A DNA stretch of 21,935 nt, taken from NCBI GenBank assembly GCA_025360565.1, contig JANYBY010000125.1:1-21935 (forward strand), given 5' to 3'. This stretch comes from Bacteroidota bacterium. Its GTDB lineage: Bacteria > Bacteroidota > Bacteroidia > B-17B0 > Aurantibacillaceae. This document shows, one piece after another, positions 15,937 through 21,261 of the stretch (the stretch's first letter is position 1; every line of letters begins with the position of its first letter). Both the position numbers and the translations under genes were made by a program. Under the pieces are notes generated by a model that was not told the DNA's origin, ran no database searches, and saw nothing but the letters and a program-made list of their open reading frames with translations.

Positions 15937-16512
15937 TTATTCTGTTGTTGTTTTTTCAAAAAAATATTTTTTTAGTCGTTGCAAACATTTGTACTTCTGA
16001 TTTTTGGCGTTATCGGAATTAGTGTATCCGAATTTTTCAGCAATTTCATCCATGCTTAATTTTTGCACGTAAAAATCATTTATCAGTGTGGCGCAGGGCT
16101 CGCCAAGGCTTTCGAGACTTTGATTTACTTTTTCAAAATCCTTTTCCTTTTGATGATGTAAAGAAAGATCCTCACTTACATCCGCAATTTCGCCTTCTTC
16201 ATCTTCCTTAATTAAAAAAACGTGTCCGTTCTTTTTTAATTGTTTTAACCAAAGCCTTTTTGCAACCGAATAAATATAGGTTTGCAACTGGCAATTAAGC
16301 TCAAACTGCGGTTTTTTTACGTTCTCATATAAAACAATAATTGTTTCCTGATATACGTCTTGCGCCGCTTCTGAAGTGCCGCTGTTACTTACAACAAGTT
16401 TAAGAACGAGGTTATAATATTTTTTATACAAAGCTGTTAAAACCTCATTGTTCCCTATACGTAAGCCATGCACAAACTGGCTATCGGTAAGCTGCAAATT
16501 TGGTTTAGACAT
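15937..16512 (-). CDS. ECF-type RNA polymerase sigma factor
   Basis: 191 residues with sigma-70 region 2 (~15-90: LTALYKKYYNLVLKLVVSN, DVYQETIIVLYENV, LQTYIYSVAKRLWLKQLKK) and region 4 helix-turn-helix (~140-185: LINDFYVQKLSMDEIAEKFG, then NAKNQKYKCLQRLKKYF). The NAKNQKYKCL pattern is typical of ECF factors of Bacteroidota. It starts at ATG 16512, with a TAnnTTTA box 34 bases upstream, and is followed 14 bases later by the anti-sigma/protease gene, so it is a two-gene regulatory operon. The insertion EDEEGEIADVSEDLSLHHQ between regions 2 and 4 is a normal variable linker. Targets are unknown. Confidence 0.92.
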   Translation of the reverse strand: MSKPNLQLTDSQFVHGLRIGNNEVLTALYKKYYNLVLKLVVSNSGTSEAAQDVYQETIIVLYENVKKPQFELNCQLQTYIYSVAKRLWLKQLKKNGHVFLIKEDEEGEIADVSEDLSLHHQKEKDFEKVNQSLESLGEPCATLINDFYVQKLSMDEIAEKFGYTNSDNAKNQKYKCLQRLKKYFFEKTTTE

Positions 16513-16545
16513 ATATGCCTTGTTTGAGTTAATACTTTTTTTTTG

Positions 16546-16553
16546 TAAAGGTA
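16546..16553 (-). promoter_or_regulatory. Putative -7 box of sigma-factor operon
   Basis: TACCTTTA on minus, one base from TAnnTTTG, 33 bases upstream of ATG 16512. No clear -33 element. The rest of the gap to 16728 is AT-rich with short 'aattaaaaatt' repeats. Confidence 0.35.
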
Positions 16554-16728
16554 ACCTCTTATTAAATTAAAATTGAAGAATTAAAAATTAAAAATTGCCT
16601 GAATTGCCTAAATTCGACATTTTAATCTACTGATTTTCAATTATTTAAATAAATTTCGGAAAAATGCCGATTTTTTTGGGTTACTATTTTAAAGTTAAGG
16701 TATAAACAGGAAATTAAAACAACCTAAA

Positions 16729-16956
16729 ATGAAAAAAGTAATGTCACTTATCGCTGTAGCTTTATTTACTGCTACTGTAGTATCTTGCGGTCCTTCAGCT
16801 GAAGAAAAAGCTAAAATTGAAGAAAACGCTAAACGTGTTGCTGATTCTATCACCAATGCAATTAGTGCTTCTATGAGCGCTCCAACTGAAACTGCTGCTG
16901 CTGTTGATACTGCTGCTGCTGCAACAGCAACTCCTGCTGCTGAAGCAAAACATTAA
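16729..16956 (+). CDS. Small lipoprotein, Ala-rich (paralog 1)
   Basis: 75 residues: lipoprotein signal MKKVMSLIAVALFTATVVSC (lipobox VVSC, Cys at 20), then GPSAEEKAKIEENAKRVADS, a short helical segment, and a tail of Ala/Thr/Pro ending AEAKH. The codons are strongly biased (GCT, CGT, GTT, GAA), unlike its neighbours, which suggests high expression. A terminator follows at 17014-17042. It is paralogous to the gene at 17274-17513: both share SCGP-A-EE(K/R)AK and a following A-x-R-x-A-D-S-I motif. It may be an abundant outer-membrane lipoprotein; no function is known to me. Confidence 0.8.
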   Translation: MKKVMSLIAVALFTATVVSCGPSAEEKAKIEENAKRVADSITNAISASMSAPTETAAAVDTAAAATATPAAEAKH

Positions 16957-17013
16957 TATTGCAGCACCTAAGGTGCAGTAATACACAAATTGTGTTTAGT
17001 TAGTTAGCTGATT

Positions 17014-17042
17014 AGCTCCATTGCCTTGTGCATGGGGCTTTT
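17014..17042 (+). terminator. Intrinsic terminator of first lipoprotein gene
   Basis: AGCTCCAT (17014-17021) pairs with ATGGGGCT (17032-17039) with one G-U pair, followed by a TTTT run. It is 58 bases past the stop of the 75-residue lipoprotein. A smaller imperfect stem (gcacc...ggtgc, ~16966-16979) precedes it. Confidence 0.65.
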
Positions 17043-17052
17043 CTGCTTTTAT

Positions 17053-17139
17053 ATAGAACGCAGATTATCATGATTGTTATGATAAGTTAAGATTTTTTAC
17101 CCGCGAAAACCATAATCATCATAAAAATCTGCGTTCTAT
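17053..17139. repeat. 87-bp inverted repeat
   Basis: ATAGAACGCAGATT (17053-17066) and AATCTGCGTTCTAT (17126-17139) are perfect reverse complements; the interior also pairs partly (atcatgattgttatga with cataatcatcata). It resembles the 'aacgcagat...tatgat' class of dispersed repeat. It separates the two lipoprotein genes. Confidence 0.75.
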
Positions 17140-17159
17140 TAAGTTAAATCTAAATAGTT

Positions 17160-17167
17160 TATCTTTG
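17160..17167 (+). promoter_or_regulatory. Putative -7 box TATCTTTG
   Basis: Exact TAnnTTTG match, 106 bases upstream of the second lipoprotein ATG. No clear TTTG at -33. It would give a leader of about 100 bases containing the hairpin at 17201-17220. Confidence 0.4.
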
Positions 17168-17200
17168 TAAAAAATACGACGATGAAATGAGCCATAACGC

Positions 17201-17220
17201 GTCCCGATTTTCATCGGGAC
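17201..17220 (+). other. Leader hairpin of second lipoprotein gene
   Basis: GTCCCGAT, loop TTTC, ATCGGGAC: a perfect 8-bp stem in the presumed 5' leader. No T-run follows, so it is not a terminator. The sequence belongs to a common short palindrome type in this phylum. A regulatory role is possible but unproven. Further on, CATATGA-c-AAAAAATTA (17244-17260) nearly repeats the actual start region at 17271. Confidence 0.4.
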
Positions 17221-17273
17221 ACAAATGAAGAAACGGCGAATTCCATATGACAAAAAATTAAAATTAACAACAT

Positions 17274-17513
17274 ATGAAAAAATTAATATTCCCTTGTGTA
17301 GCATTTGTTTTAATTCTTGCATCTTGTGGGCCGGCGGCTGAAGAAAGAGCAAAAATGATGCAAAGTGCAAACAGAACCGCCGATTCAATTGCGAATTTAA
17401 TTAAAACCTCCATGGATTACGCGGCCGAAGGGGCAGGTTATCCAAATCAAGTAGCAGTACCGGCTCCAACTCCTGCCACTTCAACAGTTGCGCCTACCAC
17501 AACAGTAAAATAA
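17274..17513 (+). CDS. Small lipoprotein (paralog 2)
   Basis: 79 residues: signal MKKLIFPCVAFVLILASC (lipobox LASC, Cys at 18), then GPAAEERAKMMQSANRTADS, a short helix, and a Pro/Thr/Ala tail ending TTTVK. It is the paralog of the 75-residue lipoprotein 317 bases upstream but has ordinary codon use (GCG, GCC, CGG present) and its own promoter-like box and leader hairpin. The pair probably arose by duplication followed by divergence. The function is unknown. Confidence 0.75.
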   Translation: MKKLIFPCVAFVLILASCGPAAEERAKMMQSANRTADSIANLIKTSMDYAAEGAGYPNQVAVPAPTPATSTVAPTTTVK

Positions 17514-17571
17514 TTTCATTTCGTCATCTTCGCTTTTGTTTTAATTCTTAAAAAATTTAATCAAAGAGCAT

Positions 17572-17579
17572 TACCTTTA
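17572..17579 (+). promoter_or_regulatory. Putative -7 box of mrp
   Basis: TACCTTTA, one base from consensus, ending eight bases before the mrp ATG; no TTTG at the expected -33 spacing. If used, the leader would be about five bases. The alternative is read-through from the lipoprotein gene. Confidence 0.3.
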
Positions 17580-17587
17580 TATTAATT

Positions 17588-18667
17588 ATGGAAATTACAA
17601 TTCAAAAAGTTTTAGATGCATTAAAATATGTAGATGATCCGGATCTTAAAAAAGATCTGGTGACTCTTGGAATGATACGCGATGTGGAAGTGAACGGAAA
17701 AAATATTTCGTTTACCGTTGTGCTTACTACGCCGGCCTGCCCCATGAAAGACATGATACAAAAAGCTTGTATGAACGCTATTTTGCATTATGTTGATAAA
17801 GAGGCCATCGTTAAAATTAATATGACTGCCAATGTTACTTCTAAAAAAGAAAAAGACGATTCAACTTTAAAACATGTAAAAAATATTATAGCTGTTGCCA
17901 GCGGCAAAGGCGGCGTTGGCAAAAGTACGGTTGCCGCCAATTTAGCTCTGGGCCTTGCGCGCCAAGGTGCAAAAGTTGGAATTGTAGATGCGGATATTTA
18001 CGGCCCATCGCAACACATTATGTTTGGTGTTGAAAATGAAGGCCCCGGCACGGCTGAGTTTAACGGAGCAAAAAAAATGAGCCCGGTTATTAGTTACGAT
18101 GTAAAAATAAACTCCATCGGTTTTATGGCCGGGCCTAATCAGGCAATTGCTTTACGCGGACCAATGGCTACAAAAGCGTTGATGCAATTGTTTCACGAAA
18201 CAGTTTGGGGAGAATTGGATTATTTAATTGTTGATCTTCCGCCGGGCACAGGAGATATACAAATTAGTTTGTGCAGCCAAATTCCATTAACAGGCGCAGT
18301 AATTGTGTGTACCCCGCAAGCCGTTGCTATCTCCGACGCGCGAAAGGCCATTGCTTTATTTCAGCTGGAACAAACCAATATTCCTATTTTAGGAATGGTT
18401 GAAAATATGGCCTGGTTTACACCCGAAGAATTACCGAATAATAAATATTATATTTTTGGCAAGAACGGAATAAAAGATCTTGCGGAAGAATTTAAACTTC
18501 CTTTATTGGCTCAATTGCCTTTGGTACAAAGTATTCGCGAGGCGGCAGATATTGGCAGGCCGGCAGTTTTGCAGGACGGCACACCGCAAGCCGTTAGTTT
18601 TATTGAGCTGGCACAAAATGTAGCGCAGCAGGTGGCGATAAGGAATTCAAGTTTAGTGGAGGTTTAG
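17588..18667 (+). CDS. Mrp/ApbC iron-sulfur carrier ATPase with N-terminal DUF59
   Basis: 359 residues, normal length. Residues 1-80 form the DUF59/MIP18 domain with VLTTPACPMKDMI (Cys51). Then comes the MinD-like P-loop domain: ASGKGGVGKSTVAANLALG (106-113 GKGGVGKS), GIVDADIYGPS, and LIVDLPPGTGDIQ. Family members are cytoplasmic and help assemble or deliver Fe-S clusters. Most Mrp proteins have a CxxC motif after ENM-x-x-F; here the segment is MVENMAWFTPEELPNNKYYI with no cysteine, a variant I believe is usual in Bacteroidota. The tail AQQVAIRNSSLVEV is duplicated in diverged form at 19318-19377. The gene converges on the toxin-antitoxin pair, with 30 bases between stops. Confidence 0.95.
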   Translation: MEITIQKVLDALKYVDDPDLKKDLVTLGMIRDVEVNGKNISFTVVLTTPACPMKDMIQKACMNAILHYVDKEAIVKINMTANVTSKKEKDDSTLKHVKNIIAVASGKGGVGKSTVAANLALGLARQGAKVGIVDADIYGPSQHIMFGVENEGPGTAEFNGAKKMSPVISYDVKINSIGFMAGPNQAIALRGPMATKALMQLFHETVWGELDYLIVDLPPGTGDIQISLCSQIPLTGAVIVCTPQAVAISDARKAIALFQLEQTNIPILGMVENMAWFTPEELPNNKYYIFGKNGIKDLAEEFKLPLLAQLPLVQSIREAADIGRPAVLQDGTPQAVSFIELAQNVAQQVAIRNSSLVEV

Positions 18668-18697
18668 AGGTTTGCGTTAACGTTTCTCCTCCCTTCA

Positions 18698-19000
18698 TTA
18701 TGTCCTACTTTTTAATTTTCTTTTTGGATTCCGCCGAGCGTGAAAAAAGGAATGAATTATGACCGAGTCGCCAATAATTTCATAAACGATATAGTAAGGA
18801 AATTGTTTAAAAATGGCTTCTCTATAATGTTTGTATTTTCGCTGAAAAAGAAACGGGTTCGTTTTTAGTTGTTCCATCAGGGACTCGGTTTCTTTTTCGA
18901 ATTTATCTCCTAAGCCATAAATTTTTTCTTCATAATAATGATACGTCGAAGCGTATTCCTCTTCTGCAAGGTTAGTTATTTCGATTTTAAAGGCTAACAA
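18698..19000 (-). CDS. ParE/RelE-family toxin
   Basis: 100 residues with the ParE/RelE fold pattern: FKIEITNLAEEEYASTYHYY near the N-terminus, a helical pair (YGLGDKFEKETESLMEQL), P-F-L-F-Q-R-K-Y, then KQFPYYIVYEIIGDSVIIHS and the terminal FFHARRNP motif typical of the superfamily. The start is TTG 19000, seven bases after the antitoxin stop; no ATG fits. By family knowledge it either cuts ribosome-bound mRNA or poisons gyrase; the sequence does not tell which. It is encoded with the antitoxin at 19005-19235. Confidence 0.85.
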   Translation of the reverse strand: MLAFKIEITNLAEEEYASTYHYYEEKIYGLGDKFEKETESLMEQLKTNPFLFQRKYKHYREAIFKQFPYYIVYEIIGDSVIIHSFFHARRNPKRKLKSRT

Positions 19001-19004
19001 AATG

Positions 19005-19235
19005 CTAAGCGGCGCGGGTGCGCTTTTTTACCTCACTCCAAGATGCTGTTTTTAGTTTTCCTTGCTTGTATAAGGAAGATCTCTTTTCAATTTCAGATTT
19101 TTGTGCCGGCGACATTAAACTTTTTCCGTCGCTGTCTTCATATATCTTTAGCATTTTATACACAGCTTCTAATACATTATCTTCCGCATGATTAATGTAT
19201 TCAATAACTTTTTTCCTTATAGCTTTTGATGTCAT
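19005..19235 (-). CDS. Antitoxin of ParE/RelE-type module
   Basis: 76 residues, helical and charged: MTSKAIRKKVIEYINHAEDN, VLEAVYKMLKIYEDSDG, SLMSPAQKSEIEKRSSLYKQ, ending SWSEVKKRTRAA. The EI-x-x-R-x-x-x-x-x-x-G-K-x-x-x-x-SW-x-E-V pattern is typical of the C-terminal toxin-binding part of short addiction-module antitoxins. No classic DNA-binding motif is obvious. It is the first gene of the pair, as usual. It is identified mainly by its tail motif and position. Confidence 0.75.
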   Translation of the reverse strand: MTSKAIRKKVIEYINHAEDNVLEAVYKMLKIYEDSDGKSLMSPAQKSEIEKRSSLYKQGKLKTASWSEVKKRTRAA

Positions 19236-19287
19236 ACAAAAATATTTGTACTAATTTAATGAAATATTATTGAATTTTAAAAATATC

Positions 19288-19311
19288 AGCTAACGTCCCG
19301 GGCCGTTAGCT
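19288..19311. other. Perfect 8-bp palindrome with CCCGGG loop
   Basis: AGCTAACG (19288-19295), loop TCCCGGGC, CGTTAGCT (19304-19311). It sits between the antitoxin gene and the mrp-tail remnant, at the likely junction of foreign and native DNA. It faintly recalls the ends of integron attC sites but lacks the RYYYAAC/GTTRRRY consensus. Confidence 0.45.
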
Positions 19312-19317
19312 CATTCT

Positions 19318-19377
19318 TCTATTGAACGGGCGCAACAAGTGGCGATAAGAAATTCGAAGGTTGCTGTGGTGGTTTAG
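19318..19377 (+). pseudogene. Second, diverged copy of the mrp 3' end
   Basis: Read in frame from 19318: SIERAQQVAIRNSKVAVVV and stop (19375-19377). The intact mrp ends IELAQNVAQQVAIRNSSLVEV (stop 18665-18667). Nine consecutive codons (AQQVAIRNS) encode identical residues and differ only at four third positions. The remnant has no start and no upstream coding part. It lies on the far side of the toxin-antitoxin pair. Confidence 0.75.
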
Positions 19378-19513
19378 TATTTTAACGCAGCAAAATTAAT
19401 GTTATCGTATTGCGACTATGTGGCCGCTTTTTGCTTGTTCAAGTTGTGCATTTGAGCGTTAACACGCAAAAAATGGAACGAATGCTGTTATCCGTATGTG
19501 CCATTTGTTCTCT

Positions 19514-19987
19514 TCAATTGTCAATTTTAATTATGCAATGCCTGTCCATTGTCAAAAATAAATGTCGATACCTTTTGTCCTTGTACTTCAACCAATCAAT
19601 GTCAAGGCCAGATTTGGGTTTGGTTGGAGAAATAGTCATTTTATATTTTTTACTTTTTTCGATTATTTTTTCATAAATGTGGGCGCATTGAATAATTACA
19701 AACACGTTAGTGTCCGAATAATTATTTTTGTCCGCTTTTAATAACTCAAAAAAGAAAATTCCCGCGCCGGGGCCTTGTCCGCAAGTCGTACCAAAGTCAA
19801 AGTCGATGAGTTTACCAATAATTTGAATTGAATCAGAAATGTCTAAATTATGTTGAAGCCGTATTTTTTCTTTACGGGCGTCAATTACTTTAAATAAGCT
19901 GTCTTTGGAGTGTGTTTGTGTCTGCCCAAAACCATTAGAAAAGAGCAAAATGAAAAATATAATTACGATTTTGTCTGCTGTTGTCAT
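19514..19987 (-). CDS. Small secreted protein of unknown function
   Basis: 157 residues with a Sec signal peptide (KIVIIFFILLFSNGFGQ, cleavage likely after GFG). The mature part is polar, with the segment DFGTTCGQGPGAGIFFFELL (~65-85) and three cysteines. I recognise no family. It begins 14 bases after the stop of the L-threonine dehydrogenase gene and may be co-transcribed with it. It could instead be part of the variable DNA inserted between mrp and tdh. ATG 19987 is the first start consistent with a signal peptide. Confidence 0.65.
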   Translation of the reverse strand: MTTADKIVIIFFILLFSNGFGQTQTHSKDSLFKVIDARKEKIRLQHNLDISDSIQIIGKLIDFDFGTTCGQGPGAGIFFFELLKADKNNYSDTNVFVIIQCAHIYEKIIEKSKKYKMTISPTKPKSGLDIDWLKYKDKRYRHLFLTMDRHCIIKIDN

Positions 19988-20001
19988 GGCATTACTACTA
20001 A

Positions 20002-20952
20002 CTACACCCCCACCTTTTCCTTCAAATTCACCAGCATATTTTCAACCAGCTTTGGCAGATCATAATGTTCGTGCCAGCCCCAGTCTTTTTTTGCTTCGCT
20101 GTCGTTAATACTCTTTGGCCAGCTATCGGCAATGCCCTGACGGAAATCGGGTTTATAAGAAATTGAAAAATCTGGGATGTGTTTTTTTATTTCGGCAGTA
20201 ATATCTTTCGGACTAAAACTAATTCCCGCTAAATTATAACTTCCACGAATTTTAATATTTTCGGCTGGAGCATGCATAATTTCAATAGTTGCTCTTATGG
20301 CGTCTTCCATGTGCATCATAGGCAGAGCAGTATTCTCACTTAAAAAACATTCGTATTTTCCACTCTTTAATGCTTCGTGAAAAATATGAACCGCATAATC
20401 TGTTGTTCCTCCACCCGGTGCGCTTTTCCAGCCTATTAAACCGGGGTAACGCAAACTTCTTACATCAACATTAAATTTTTTAAAGTACCATTCACACCAT
20501 CTTTCACCTGCTTGTTTGCTGATGCCGTAAATTGTGCTTGGCTCCATAACCGTGTATTGAGGTGTGTTTTGCATGGGTGTTGTTGGACCAAAAACAGCAA
20601 TTGAACTTGGCCAGTAAATTTTTGAAATATGTTTTTCTTTTGCAAGATCTAATACATTGAACAAACTTTCCATATTTAATTTCCAGGCAAACATGGGGTG
20701 CTGCTCGCCGGTGGCAGAAAGCATTGCGGCCAAATGGTAAACATGGGTTATGCCGTGTTTTCTTACAATATCAAAAAGCGCTTTACCATCAAGCGCGTCC
20801 AGCGTTTCGAAAGGATTATTTGGAAAAGCCTTTGTGTTTTTAAGATCGGAAGCAACTACGTTACTGCTGCCGTACATTTCAGATAATTTGGCCGTAAGCT
20901 CAATGCCTATTTGTCCGCCTGCGCCAATGATAAGTATTTTTTCGGTTGACAT
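20002..20952 (-). CDS. SDR-type L-threonine 3-dehydrogenase (NAD-dependent epimerase family)
   Basis: 316 residues, an extended short-chain dehydrogenase. Motifs: NAD-binding ILIIGAGGQIG (GxxGxxG, residues ~6-16), HLAAMLSATGE (~73-83), WPSSIAVFGP, catalytic Y-G-I-S-K (Tyr-x-x-x-Lys, ~145), and RSLRYPGLIGWKSAPGGGTT, which together with DYAVHIFHEAL is characteristic of the short-chain type of L-threonine 3-dehydrogenase found in Bacteroidota. This enzyme oxidises L-threonine to 2-amino-3-ketobutyrate for conversion to glycine. Length and start (ATG 20952) are normal. The next-step enzyme (kbl) is not in the window. A nucleotide-sugar epimerase is the main alternative, but the substrate-loop motif favours the threonine enzyme. 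Confidence 0.88.
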   Translation of the reverse strand: MSTEKILIIGAGGQIGIELTAKLSEMYGSSNVVASDLKNTKAFPNNPFETLDALDGKALFDIVRKHGITHVYHLAAMLSATGEQHPMFAWKLNMESLFNVLDLAKEKHISKIYWPSSIAVFGPTTPMQNTPQYTVMEPSTIYGISKQAGERWCEWYFKKFNVDVRSLRYPGLIGWKSAPGGGTTDYAVHIFHEALKSGKYECFLSENTALPMMHMEDAIRATIEIMHAPAENIKIRGSYNLAGISFSPKDITAEIKKHIPDFSISYKPDFRQGIADSWPKSINDSEAKKDWGWHEHYDLPKLVENMLVNLKEKVGV

Positions 20953-20966
20953 GATGTATATCAGTG

Positions 20967-20994
20967 TTTGATTTTAAGATTTTAACTACCTTTA
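20967..20994 (+). promoter_or_regulatory. Putative plus-strand promoter
   Basis: TTTG (20967-20970), a 16-base spacer, TACCTTTA (20987-20994). It reads into the gap before trhO, toward the terminator at 21151-21190. The match is partial (last base A, short spacer). Confidence 0.3.
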
Positions 20995-21000
20995 CAAACG

Positions 21001-21190
21001 TAGAGATTATTTTTTGAATTATTGATTTTTCACACTAAAATTCAACAAATCATTAACTCTAAAATTAACATATTAGTATAACCTGCAATATACCAAATGC
21101 GGATATATTTTAGTCTAAAAATGCGAAGTTATTTTTTGCATAGACAATGAAAAAAATCCTTGCATAGCCTAACCTAAGGAAGGATTTTTT
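21001..21190 (+). ncRNA. Candidate small RNA or trhO leader
   Basis: A possible ~190-base AT-rich transcript bounded by the promoter-like site at 20967-20994 and the strong hairpin terminator at 21151-21190. It contains no ORF of note except a six-codon frame MKKILA overlapping the terminator stem (21147-21167). I do not recognise a known RNA family. A terminator between two divergently oriented genes otherwise has no obvious upstream gene to serve. Confidence 0.22.
21151..21190 (+). terminator. Strong hairpin with T-run upstream of trhO
   Basis: AAAAAATCCTT (21151-21161) pairs perfectly with AAGGATTTTTT (21180-21190), 11 bp, with an 18-base loop. It is terminator-like on both strands. It lies 71 bases upstream of the trhO ATG and 198 bases upstream of the divergent dehydrogenase gene. 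Confidence 0.65.
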
Positions 21191-21261
21191 GAAGAAGTAT
21201 ACGCGAAAAAGAACAAGCAGGTTGGACTAAAATGTATTTGCTTTTGGTATTGCATCTATTT

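Noticed and set aside
19237..19244. TATTTTTG on minus, exact -7 consensus next to the antitoxin ATG
   Set aside because: It ends one base before the ATG, so a transcript from it would lack the start codon; no other start fits. Treated as chance.
19288..19500. Integron attC-like site
   Set aside because: The palindrome AGCTAACG/CGTTAGCT lacks the RYYYAAC and GTTRRRY core pattern, and no integrase or cassette array is seen.
21232..21261. Upstream ATG for trhO
   Set aside because: It adds MYLLLVLHLF, a hydrophobic stretch absent from this cytoplasmic enzyme family; ATG 21262 matches the known start.
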